Assembly (NCBI GenBank): GCA_008297795.1
Contig: VBQP01000029.1
Span: forward strand, 1-8,578
DNA: 8,578 bases
Origin: Thermoplasmata archaeon
Lineage (GTDB): Archaea > Thermoplasmatota > E2 > UBA202 > DSCA01
Direction: 5' to 3'
The notes beneath the pieces are model-generated. The model saw only the letters and a program-made list of their open reading frames with translations, searched no databases and was not told where the DNA came from. Shown in pieces: positions 1-6,570 of this stretch. Numbering within the stretch: position 1 is the stretch's first letter; each line of letters starts with the position of its first letter. Made by a program: the position numbers and the translations under genes.

Positions 1-5
1 ATTAT

Positions 6-548
6 ATGGTAAAAATGGAAAATACAATTCGCATCCCGCCCGAATACATAGGGGAAGATTTAGAGAAAGTGAGTACCAAAATAGTTCAGGAAACATTTGA
101 GGGAACTATGGACAAGGAAAACGGGCTTATACTTATCGCCAAAAATGTAGAACGCTCTGGAGAAGGAAAGATAATTCACGGCGATGGGGCAATATACCAG
201 GATGTGAAATTTGATGCTCTAACGTTCAAACCAGAGTTGCAGGAAGTGGTTGACGGTATCATATGCGATGTTGTGGAGTTCGGGGCATTCTGTCACATAG
301 GTCCTTTGGATGCGCTCATTCATAAAAGCCAGATAATGGACGACCATATTGTGATAGACGTGGAAAACAAAAGGATGGAGGGCAAGCAGACTAAGAAAAA
401 CCTGAAGGTCGGAGACAAAATAAGGGCGAGAATAGTTACAATTTCGCTGAACGAAATGAACCCGAGGGAGAGCAAGATAGGGCTTACAATGAGGCAGCCT
501 GGCTTGGGCAAGGAGGAATGGAAGGAAAAGAAGAGGGAGGAAAAATGA
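6..548 (+). CDS. rpoE1: DNA-directed RNA polymerase subunit E' (RpoE1/Rpo7)
   Basis: This is the archaeal counterpart of eukaryotic Rpb7. It forms the stalk of RNA polymerase with subunit F and helps open-complex formation and transcript handling. The 180 residues match the usual family length. An N-terminal stalk domain (about residues 1-78, with RIPPEY near residue 9 and FKPELQEVV at 74-82) is followed by an S1/OB RNA-binding fold at about 83-163 with EFGAFCHIGP (91-100). The signature LTMRQPGLGK is at 160-169, before a charged tail. The start is uncertain because only five bases precede this ATG; relatives often have a few more residues before the same position, so the true start may lie outside the window. 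The stop overlaps the spt4 start as ATGA, which implies translational coupling. Confidence 0.93.
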   Translation: MVKMENTIRIPPEYIGEDLEKVSTKIVQETFEGTMDKENGLILIAKNVERSGEGKIIHGDGAIYQDVKFDALTFKPELQEVVDGIICDVVEFGAFCHIGPLDALIHKSQIMDDHIVIDVENKRMEGKQTKKNLKVGDKIRARIVTISLNEMNPRESKIGLTMRQPGLGKEEWKEKKREEK

Positions 549-721
549 GGGCTTGCAGAAAGTGCCATATATTGACAGAGGAGACAGTTTGCCCGATATG
601 TGGCTCCCAGACATCTGAACACTGGCAGGGCTATGTTGTAATAATAGACCCCCAGAGGTCGAGAATTGCACAGAAAATGGGAATAAAAATGGCAGGCAAA
701 TATGCTTTGAAGGTCAGATGA
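545..721 (+). CDS. spt4: Transcription elongation factor Spt4 (RNA polymerase subunit E'')
   Basis: Spt4 is a small zinc protein that binds the NGN domain of Spt5 and supports processive elongation by archaeal RNA polymerase. The 58 residues carry two CxxC knuckles (Cys4/Cys7 and Cys16/Cys19, the second as CPICGS). They continue into the family pattern WQGYVVIIDPQRSRIA (27-42) and a short C-terminal KMAGKYALKVR. An in-frame ATG exists at 518, but starting there would add nine charged residues inside rpoE1. The ATG at 545 puts the first cysteine at residue 4 as in relatives, and it overlaps the rpoE1 stop. Its own stop overlaps the start region of the next gene. Confidence 0.93.
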   Translation: MRACRKCHILTEETVCPICGSQTSEHWQGYVVIIDPQRSRIAQKMGIKMAGKYALKVR

Positions 722-1212
722 TGTATAAACTTCCGGAGAAGTATAGGGATGAACTGCGAGAGCCAATAGGTGAGTTGATATCAGAGGAAGATATAGATAA
801 AAAAAGAATGAGCGGGAAAGTTGTTTCTGTGGGCGATATGGTGACAGCCACTCTTATAAAACACGGGATAGAGCCCGACATCTCTATAATCGACCACAGA
901 ATAGAAAGGAAGGAATATGGAAACGAGATTGGAATAAAAGCAGGTGAGGCGGAGGTGAAAAAAATTACCAATCCCCCCGGGGTCATAACAGATGAATTAT
1001 GGAATGCAGTTGAAGAATCATATGCCAGTGAGAAAAATATAAGGATAGAGATTGAGGGCGAGGAAGACCTTGCGGCGCTGCCCGCCATATGCCTTGCTCC
1101 TTCTGGTACGACCGTGCTCTACGGGTTGCCCTCGCGCGGTATAGTACTCGTAAAAGTCGGTAATGATGAAAAAAATAAGGTTTTGAGTTTTTTGAAGAAA
1201 ATGGAGGAATAA
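721..1212 (+). CDS. GTP-dependent dephospho-CoA kinase (DUF359 family)
   Basis: DUF359 proteins were identified in Thermococcus as the archaeal enzyme that phosphorylates dephospho-CoA with GTP, the last step of CoA synthesis. They are unrelated to bacterial CoaE. Numbered from the ATG at 721 (163 residues), the conserved blocks are GDMVT (39-43), IIDHR (56-60), TNPPG (83-87), GEEDLA (113-118) and YGLPSRG (134-140), in the family order; the acidic residues in these blocks are the expected nucleotide and metal contacts. There are two adjacent ATGs, at 718 and 721. The second sits at better spacing from the AAGGT at about 711-714 and gives the usual one-Met N-terminus (MYKLPE), so it was preferred. 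The gene is embedded in the transcription/ribosome string, an arrangement seen in other euryarchaea. Confidence 0.9.
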   Translation: MYKLPEKYRDELREPIGELISEEDIDKKRMSGKVVSVGDMVTATLIKHGIEPDISIIDHRIERKEYGNEIGIKAGEAEVKKITNPPGVITDELWNAVEESYASEKNIRIEIEGEEDLAALPAICLAPSGTTVLYGLPSRGIVLVKVGNDEKNKVLSFLKKMEE

Positions 1213-1213
1213 C

Positions 1214-1624
1214 ATGGAAATAGAAATCGTATCGAGAAAAGAGAACAAATTGCTCGAGAGAGAAGAAGTGTACTTTAAGATAAAATATGAAGGAAAAACT
1301 CCCTCGAGAAAGAAAGTCAGGGATAATCTGAAAAATATGGTCGGCGGAAAAGTCGTGATCATAGAATACATAAAGCCGGCATATGGTGCGTCTGAAGCAG
1401 ATGGGTATGCAAGAGTATACCAGTCTGAAAAGAAGGCAAGGGAAGTGGAAGCAGAGCATATCATAGAAAGGAATCTCAAGAAGACTGGCGGCGGTGGCGA
1501 GGGCGAGGCGGAGGAGAAGCCAGCAGGCGAGGAGAAAGGAGGAGCAGAAGGTGAGGCAAAAGATGAAAGCAAGGACGATAGCGCCGGGAAAGAAGCAAAT
1601 GAGGGGAAGGCAGAAGGTGAGTAA
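1214..1624 (+). CDS. rps24e: Small ribosomal subunit protein eS24 (S24e) with acidic tail
   Basis: S24e is a component of the archaeal/eukaryotic 30S/40S subunit. Residues 1-90 match the family: a beta-rich start (MEIEIVSRKENKLLEREEV), then GKTPSRKKVRDNL (27-39) and a central IEYIKPAYGASEADGYARVY (50-69). The remainder, about residues 92-136, is a low-complexity Gly/Glu/Ala/Lys tail with 16 acidic and 6 lysine residues; archaeal S24e proteins are usually near 100 residues. The start has a strong GGAGG at 1203-1207, six bases upstream, and follows the previous stop by one base. The stop abuts rps27ae. The tail is encoded by a purine-rich tract that leaves long antisense reading frames open; those are not genes. 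Confidence 0.93.
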   Translation: MEIEIVSRKENKLLEREEVYFKIKYEGKTPSRKKVRDNLKNMVGGKVVIIEYIKPAYGASEADGYARVYQSEKKAREVEAEHIIERNLKKTGGGGEGEAEEKPAGEEKGGAEGEAKDESKDDSAGKEANEGKAEGE

Positions 1625-1774
1625 ATGGAAAAAAGAGAATTGTACGAGGTTAAAGACAATCAACTTGTAAGAAAGAGGAAGACATGCCCAAAATGCGGCG
1701 AGGGCGTATTCATGGCAGAACATTCTGACAGATACAGTTGCGGGAAGTGCGGGTACACAGAATTCAAGAAGTAA
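1625..1774 (+). CDS. rps27ae: Small ribosomal subunit protein eS31 (S27ae)
   Basis: This zinc-ribbon protein of the small ribosomal subunit is in eukaryotes made as the C-terminal part of a ubiquitin fusion; here it stands alone, as in archaea. Direct translation gives 49 residues starting MEKRELYEV. The basic patch RKRKTCPKCG (16-25) starts a four-cysteine zinc ribbon, Cys21/Cys24 and Cys39/Cys42 (CGKCG), and the protein ends YTEFKK. The length is at the short end for the family. A GGTGA at 1616-1620, inside the end of rps24e, is an ideal archaeal ribosome binding site four bases before the ATG. The preceding TAA ends at the base before the start. Pairing with S24e is standard in archaea. 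Confidence 0.92.
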   Translation: MEKRELYEVKDNQLVRKRKTCPKCGEGVFMAEHSDRYSCGKCGYTEFKK

Positions 1775-1775
1775 T

Positions 1776-3089
1776 ATGAAAGGGTTGATGGAGAAACTTG
1801 GCATAGAAAATGTTGATGAATTATTTGAGGACATCCCGGAAGAGATAAAAATTGACGGACTGGATATTCCTCCGGGAAAGGAGGAAATTGAAGTTGATAG
1901 AGAGATAAGAGGCATACTCAAAAAAAATAAATCTTTTGATGACATGCCTTCCTTCCTGGGGGGCGGAATAAAGCACCATTATGTGCCGCCTGCTGTCAGG
2001 CACATTATATCAAGAAGCGAGTTTTATACGGCATATACCCCTTACCAGCCTGAATTTTCTCAGGGCATACTCCAGTCAATGTTTGAGTATCAGTCCGTTG
2101 TGTGCGAACTTACGGGCATGGACGTTGCGAACATATCCATGTATGATGCTGCAACAGCGCTCGGCGAGGCGGCGCGCATGTCAAAAAGGGTGAGCAGGAA
2201 AAACGTATTCATCATACCAAAAAACGTTTCATGGGAGAAAAAAGATGTGCTCTTAAATTATGCAAAAAATGCGGAAATAAAGGTGGAGGAGATTTCTTAT
2301 GATGAAAACGGAATGGCTGACATTTACGAAGTTGAAAAATACGGGGGGGAGGTGGCGGGCATTTATCTTGAAAATCCTAACTTTTTTGGCATAATGGAGG
2401 ACAGGATAGACGAAATAAAAGAAATGAAGGAGAAAACAGGAGCGATGCTCGTGATGGGGGTTGACCCTCTTCTTCTTTCGGTTGCAAAACCGCCGTCAGA
2501 ATATGGGGCAGATATTGTCATAGGCGATGGATGGATGGGAAATCCCATGAATTTCGGTGGCTCCCGTCTCGGCATTTTTTCCTGCAGGAAGGAACATATC
2601 CGTCAAATGCCGGGCAGGATAATAGGTGCCACCGTCGATAAAAACGGAAAGAGGGCATTCTGCATGACTCTTCAGACAAGGGAGCAGCATATAAGAAGGG
2701 GGAAGGCAACAAGCAATATATGCTCGAACGAAGCACTGTGCGCAATTGCATTTGTGTCTTATGTTGCAATAATGGGGCGCGACGGATTGAGAAAAGTTGC
2801 GATTAGAAATATGGAGAATGCGCAGTATGCTGCAGCAAAACTTTCCTCAATAGGGTTTGAGATGCCATTCAGCAGCAATTTCTTCAATGAATTTGTTGCC
2901 ATCCCGCCGGTTGATGCGGAATCGCTGAACAAGAAACTTCTGGAGAGGGGCATTCACGGCGCCCTCCTGCTGGGGCATCGCTTCCCCGAACTGGGAAATG
3001 GGCTGCTTTACGGCATCACTGAGATGCATACAAAGGAAATGATAGACAGGATGGCCGAGATTACAAAGGAGGCGATGGACGATGTATAG
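1776..3089 (+). CDS. gcvPA: Glycine dehydrogenase (decarboxylating) subunit 1
   Basis: This is the N-terminal half of the split P protein of the glycine cleavage system. With subunit 2 it decarboxylates glycine and passes the aminomethyl group to lipoylated H protein. The 437 residues show FLGGG (60-64), YTAYTPYQPE (84-93) and MYDAATALGEAA (122-133), followed by a fold-type I PLP-enzyme-like body. As expected for this half, the PLP lysine is on the partner. The N-terminus (MKGLMEKLGIENVDELF) is about ten residues shorter than many relatives; no upstream in-frame ATG is available and the ribosome binding site is weak, so coupling to rps27ae, one base away, is likely. The 3' end overlaps gcvPB by eight bases. 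No T-, H- or L-protein gene is visible here. Confidence 0.94.
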   Translation: MKGLMEKLGIENVDELFEDIPEEIKIDGLDIPPGKEEIEVDREIRGILKKNKSFDDMPSFLGGGIKHHYVPPAVRHIISRSEFYTAYTPYQPEFSQGILQSMFEYQSVVCELTGMDVANISMYDAATALGEAARMSKRVSRKNVFIIPKNVSWEKKDVLLNYAKNAEIKVEEISYDENGMADIYEVEKYGGEVAGIYLENPNFFGIMEDRIDEIKEMKEKTGAMLVMGVDPLLLSVAKPPSEYGADIVIGDGWMGNPMNFGGSRLGIFSCRKEHIRQMPGRIIGATVDKNGKRAFCMTLQTREQHIRRGKATSNICSNEALCAIAFVSYVAIMGRDGLRKVAIRNMENAQYAAAKLSSIGFEMPFSSNFFNEFVAIPPVDAESLNKKLLERGIHGALLLGHRFPELGNGLLYGITEMHTKEMIDRMAEITKEAMDDV

Positions 3090-4518
3090 AATGGCGAACT
3101 ACGATGAGCCGCTGCTTAATGAAATGGAAGAGAGGAAGGAGAGGCACGTTGAAGTAAAGTTGCCCGATAAAATAAGGAGGACCGAACTCAATCTGCCCTC
3201 GTTGAGTGAAAGGGATGTTGTCAAGCATTTTACCCATCTCAGCCAGATGAATTACGGTGTGGATACAGGCATATATCCGCTGGGTTCGTGCACAATGAAG
3301 TACAATCCAAAATTGCTTGAGGAACTGGCAGGAAGCGAAAAAGTGGAGAATATCCACCCGTATCAGGACGAATCAACTGTTCAGGGCTCTCTGGAAATAA
3401 TGCACAAACTCGAGGAAACGCTCTGCAGAATAACAGGCATGGACGCTTTCTCACTGCAGCCTGTTGCAGGCGCTCACGGAGAGTTCACAGGAATGCTTAT
3501 TGCAAGGGCATACCATGAAAGCAATGGCGAGGAAAGGAAGGAGGTAATTGTTCCCGACTCTGCCCACGGGACAAACCCTGCATCTGCAAGAATGGCTGGC
3601 TTCGAAGTTGTGGAAATCCCGTCAAGGGATGGAAGGGTTGATATGGATGCCCTGCGTTCTGTACTGTCAGAAAACACCGCTGCGTTCATGCTCACAAACC
3701 CCAACACTCTCGGCATATTTGAAAAGGACATTCTTGAAATATCGAGAGAGGTAAGGAAAGTTGGCGCCCTTCTCTACTACGACGGAGCAAATCTGAACGC
3801 AATAATGGGAAAGGCTCGCCCCGGCGACATGGGATTTGATATTGTCCATCTCAATCTCCACAAAACATTTGCGACGCCGCATGGCGGGGGAGGACCCGGG
3901 GCAGGCCCTGTCGGCGTGAAAGCAGAACTGGAGAGATTTTTGCCTGTTCCGCGTGTTGTGAGAAAGGGGAATAACTACCACCTCGATTATGGCAGCAGAC
4001 ATTCGATAGGAAAAGTCTCAAATTTTTACGGGAATTTTCCGGTGCTTCTGAAGGCTTATGCGTACATTCTCCTCAAGGGCTCTGACGGACTTAAAGAGGT
4101 TACGGAAAGGGCAGTCCTTAATTCAAACTATCTCATGTCCAGAATAGTCGGAAAACACTATTCTCTTCCATTCGGAGGCAGCAGGATGCACGAGTTCGTG
4201 GTATCTGCAAAAAATCTGAAGGAGAAAGGAATAAGGGCACTGGATGTCGCAAAACGCCTTCTCGATTACGGGCTGCATCCCCCCACAATATACTTCCCCC
4301 TGATTGTTGAGGAAGCAATGATGATAGAGCCGACAGAGAGCGAGAGCATGGAAACCCTGGATAAATATGCAGAGGTCATGAATAAAATAGCGGAGGAGGA
4401 CACCGAGCTGGTGAAAAATGCCCCTTCAAATGCTCCCATAGGCAGGGTCGACGAGGCGCTTGCAGCCCGCAGTCCTGTACTGAAATGGAGCGATTTTTCC
4501 GGACAGGTTCCCGGATAG
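3082..4518 (+). CDS. gcvPB: Glycine dehydrogenase (decarboxylating) subunit 2
   Basis: This is the C-terminal, PLP-carrying half of the glycine cleavage P protein (478 residues). Family blocks include YPLGSCTMKYNP (65-76), PVAGAHGEFTG (127-137), PDSAHGTNPASA (158-169) and YYDGANLNA (232-240). The PLP Schiff-base lysine is Lys261 in NLHKTF (258-263), next to a glycine-rich PHGGGGPGAG loop. The ATG at 3082 overlaps the end of gcvPA and has GGAGG at 3068-3072, nine bases upstream; an in-frame ATG at 3091 is the alternative. The overlap fits equimolar production of the two subunits of an alpha2beta2 enzyme. A run of five T follows the stop directly (4520-4524). Confidence 0.95.
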   Translation: MYRMANYDEPLLNEMEERKERHVEVKLPDKIRRTELNLPSLSERDVVKHFTHLSQMNYGVDTGIYPLGSCTMKYNPKLLEELAGSEKVENIHPYQDESTVQGSLEIMHKLEETLCRITGMDAFSLQPVAGAHGEFTGMLIARAYHESNGEERKEVIVPDSAHGTNPASARMAGFEVVEIPSRDGRVDMDALRSVLSENTAAFMLTNPNTLGIFEKDILEISREVRKVGALLYYDGANLNAIMGKARPGDMGFDIVHLNLHKTFATPHGGGGPGAGPVGVKAELERFLPVPRVVRKGNNYHLDYGSRHSIGKVSNFYGNFPVLLKAYAYILLKGSDGLKEVTERAVLNSNYLMSRIVGKHYSLPFGGSRMHEFVVSAKNLKEKGIRALDVAKRLLDYGLHPPTIYFPLIVEEAMMIEPTESESMETLDKYAEVMNKIAEEDTELVKNAPSNAPIGRVDEALAARSPVLKWSDFSGQVPG

Positions 4519-4519
4519 G

Positions 4520-4524
4520 TTTTT
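4520..4524 (+). terminator. Possible T-run terminator after gcvPB
   Basis: Five T directly follow the gcvPB stop. Archaeal polymerase can stop at T-rich stretches without a hairpin, so this may be the end signal of the seven-gene string. The run is short and the call is weak. The hairpin that begins seven bases later may contribute. Confidence 0.25.
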
Positions 4525-4530
4525 ACATGT

Positions 4531-4614
4531 GTTGTATTGAATTTATTACCGACATTACAACAATTAACGCTACTGTAATATCGGAATAAGTATTATTAAT
4601 TCGGAGAATACAAC
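4531..4614. repeat. Long imperfect inverted repeat in the convergent spacer
   Basis: The arms pair as GTTGTATT (4531-4538) with AATACAAC (4607-4614), GAATT (4539-4543) with AATTC (4598-4602), TATT (4544-4547) with AATA (4585-4588), CCGA (4549-4552) with TCGG (4581-4584), and ATTACA (4554-4559) with TGTAAT (4574-4579). That is about 27 pairs closing a 14-base loop (4560-4573). The right arm carries two extra pieces, GGAG (4603-4606) and nine bases at 4589-4597; the left has one bulged A (4548), and 4553/4580 is a mismatch. It could be a terminator-type structure, a structured RNA or a small mobile-element relic. No T-run follows either arm, which argues against a simple terminator. Confidence 0.6.
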
Positions 4615-4728
4615 TCCATATGTTTCTCTTTCAATGTGCAGACCCGCGTCATCATTAGAACCCTCAACACTGATATCCAGCACAAAAAATTGGAGGGCAT
4701 AAGAGCGGGACGCTATCTTAAAACTTCT

Positions 4729-5130
4729 TCACTCATATCTTCTTTTCTCTATCTTTATTTTCACATGTTTTATGTAAGCAGGTATGCTCTCTATGTCTCT
4801 TGCCATCATATTCTTTGAGAAAAGAGCACGGAACTCCATTATGCATTTTGTCCTGCCACCAAGATTCTGTTCAATGGTGTTAGAAAGTTTTCCTCCTTTC
4901 CTATCCCAGTCTGTCAATACTATGACCTCGCTGTATTTTGATGCAACCATGTCGCAGAAATCCACCAGTTTTTTTCCGGAATGAACCGTCAGAATCTCCC
5001 CTTCCATTCCGAGCCGCCGCAGAGCGTCCACATCCTTCTCTCCCTCAACTATTATGGGAACTGATTCGTTCATAACTTTAAGGCGGCGGATAATTTCCTC
5101 TATGATATCAAGACTTTCTTCGTAATCCAT
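4729..5130 (-). CDS. Stand-alone Toprim-domain protein (UPF0292-like)
   Basis: This 133-residue protein is essentially a single Toprim domain, the metal-binding fold of primases, topoisomerases and OLD-type nucleases. The catalytic glutamate is Glu29 in IIVEGEKDVDAL (26-37). The DxD metal pair is Asp74/Asp76 in VLTDWDRKG (71-79), within the archaeal UPF0292 pattern. Later conserved-looking parts are the LGGRTKCIMEFRALF region and ARDIESIPAYI near the C-terminus. The biochemical role of these small proteins is not settled; RNA or DNA handling is the family-based expectation. The ATG lies one base after the malic enzyme stop, so the two are very probably co-translated. The TGA stop is followed in frame by 52 more sense codons, discussed as a finding. 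Confidence 0.82.
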   Translation of the reverse strand: MDYEESLDIIEEIIRRLKVMNESVPIIVEGEKDVDALRRLGMEGEILTVHSGKKLVDFCDMVASKYSEVIVLTDWDRKGGKLSNTIEQNLGGRTKCIMEFRALFSKNMMARDIESIPAYIKHVKIKIEKRRYE

Positions 5131-5131
5131 T

Positions 5132-6493
5132 TCACTCGGGGGGCGGAGGTATGAAGCCTTCTCTCATCAAGTATTTTGTCTGCTCTCTTGCCTTCCTTAT
5201 CATGCTCTCTGCGTTCTCGTAAATTTCCTGCCTGCTCAATTTTTTCCTTGCAATTCCCTGCTCTATGGCTTTCATTGCAACTGCTGTTGCTTCATAGGGA
5301 AATACTTCCCAGTCATCCATTGTTGGCACTATGTAATCCTCCCTCAGACCTTTTCTCTCTGCAACCTCTGCTATCGCATATGCAGCGGCAATATGCATCT
5401 CATCTGTTATCGTCTTTGCCATAACATCAAGAGTGCCGCGGAATATGCCCGGGAAACCGAGGCTGTTATTCACCTGGTTCGGGAAGTCACTCCTTCCTGT
5501 TCCGAATATGCGTACTCCTGCCTCCTTCGCCTCCCAGGGCCATATCTCTGGGACCGGATTTGCAGCAGCAATCATTACTGCATCGTCATTCATCCCGGCA
5601 GCCCATTCTTTCTTTATGGTTCCGGGTCCGGGTGTTGACGCAGCCACGCACACATCCGTGCCTTTGATGGCTTCTGCTATGCCTCCTGTTCTTCCCTCTC
5701 CGTTTGTGGTCATGGCAATGTCATATTTGTAGGGATTTTTTTCTTTCAGTATTTCGATATCCTCCCTTTCAGGATGGAGTATGCCTTTTGAGTCAACAGC
5801 AATTATGTTTTTTGCAGGAACGCCCGCCCTTATCAGAGTTCTTATGAAACATATGTTGGCTGCTCCTGTTCCTATAATGGAGAAAAGCGCTTCCTTCATA
5901 TCCTTGCCGACAATTTTCAGCCCGTTTATGACTCCTGCAAGGGTTATTGCAGCTGTTCCCTGCTGGTCATCATGCCATACTGGAATCTCAACCTCTTCCC
6001 TGAGCCTGTCGAGTATGTAGAAACATTTGGGTGAGGAAATGTCTTCGAGATTTATTCCTCCGAATGACGGGGTTATCCACTTCACTGCCTGTATGAACTC
6101 ATCGGGGTCTTTCGTATTTATCATAATCGGGAAGGCATCCACCCCACCGAGATACTTGAAAAGCAGCGCCTTTCCTTCCATGACTGGCAGTCCTGCATGC
6201 GGTCCTATATCCCCGAGCCCAAGCACTCTCGTTCCGTCGCTTATTACGGCTACAAAATTCGCCTTGTTTGTGTGCTCGAAAACCTTTTCCGGGTTTTTAG
6301 CGATGTCCCTGCACGGCTCAGCCACTCCTGGCGTATACCATATCCCGAAGTCATTCAGGTCTCTTATAACACATTTGGGGGAAACCTCTACTTTTCCCCT
6401 GTAAAAAGGATGAAGTCTCATTGCATCTTTCCCCGGCTTCTTTGCCTTTTCAATCAACTCCTCCTTGGTTATTTTCCCAGATTCACCTGCCAT
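5132..6493 (-). CDS. Malic enzyme (malate dehydrogenase, oxaloacetate-decarboxylating)
   Basis: The enzyme oxidatively decarboxylates malate to pyruvate and CO2 with NAD(P)+. The 453 residues contain the malic N-terminal domain with YTPGVAEP (53-60, catalytic Tyr53), GDIGPHAGLPVMEGKALL (94-111, general-base lysine region at Lys108), metal ligands in NLEDIS (148-153), and VWHDDQQGTA (172-181). The NAD-binding domain follows with IGTGAANICF (207-216) and IAVDSKG (231-237). There is no phosphotransacetylase-like C-terminal extension as in MaeB. Cofactor preference cannot be decided by eye; the acidic residue in IAVDSKG does not settle it. The ATG at 6493 has GAGTGA five bases upstream and a TATA box about 30 bases upstream. 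A fumarase fragment on the same strand beyond the restriction module suggests a role in C4-acid flux. Confidence 0.94.
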   Translation of the reverse strand: MAGESGKITKEELIEKAKKPGKDAMRLHPFYRGKVEVSPKCVIRDLNDFGIWYTPGVAEPCRDIAKNPEKVFEHTNKANFVAVISDGTRVLGLGDIGPHAGLPVMEGKALLFKYLGGVDAFPIMINTKDPDEFIQAVKWITPSFGGINLEDISSPKCFYILDRLREEVEIPVWHDDQQGTAAITLAGVINGLKIVGKDMKEALFSIIGTGAANICFIRTLIRAGVPAKNIIAVDSKGILHPEREDIEILKEKNPYKYDIAMTTNGEGRTGGIAEAIKGTDVCVAASTPGPGTIKKEWAAGMNDDAVMIAAANPVPEIWPWEAKEAGVRIFGTGRSDFPNQVNNSLGFPGIFRGTLDVMAKTITDEMHIAAAYAIAEVAERKGLREDYIVPTMDDWEVFPYEATAVAMKAIEQGIARKKLSRQEIYENAESMIRKAREQTKYLMREGFIPPPPE

Positions 6494-6521
6494 TTAAATC
6501 ACTCACTTGCAATGAAAAACC

Positions 6522-6538
6522 AATATATACGTTTTTAG
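6522..6538 (-). promoter_or_regulatory. TATA promoter of the malic enzyme-Toprim operon
   Basis: Read on the minus strand, an A-rich BRE-like stretch (CTAAAAACG) precedes TATATATT (6529 down to 6522). Archaeal start sites lie about 25 bases beyond the TATA, which puts transcription start near 6500 and leaves a very short leader before the ATG at 6493. The box lies in the 77-base gap behind the restriction gene, so malic enzyme need not depend on transcription of that gene. Confidence 0.6.
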
Positions 6539-6570
6539 ACACAAATCACGATATATGGGAAATTGTTGTT

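Larger units (their letters stand above)
4519..4728. other. Gene-free spacer between convergent operons
   Basis: This 210-base spacer separates the ends of gcvPB and the Toprim gene. It holds the T-run and long inverted repeat listed separately. It also has a GC-richer stretch in which CCCGC (4643-4647) could pair with GCGGG (4705-4709) and CCCTC (4661-4665) with GAGGG (4693-4697). I see no tRNA, no credible protein gene, and no complete C/D-box pattern. Confidence 0.6.

Noticed and set aside
983..1945. Long minus-strand open frames (320 and 213 codons) opposite the kinase and S24e genes
   Set aside because: They mirror the purine-rich coding strand of well-recognised genes and give Ser/Phe/Leu-rich low-complexity translations with no family resemblance.
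4641..4660. ATGATGA on the minus strand resembling a C box of a C/D guide RNA
   Set aside because: No CTGA D box at suitable distance and no second C'/D' pair could be found.
4636..4818. Plus-strand 60-codon frame in the convergent spacer
   Set aside because: It has no ribosome binding site, runs into the antisense of the Toprim gene, and its translation shows nothing recognisable.
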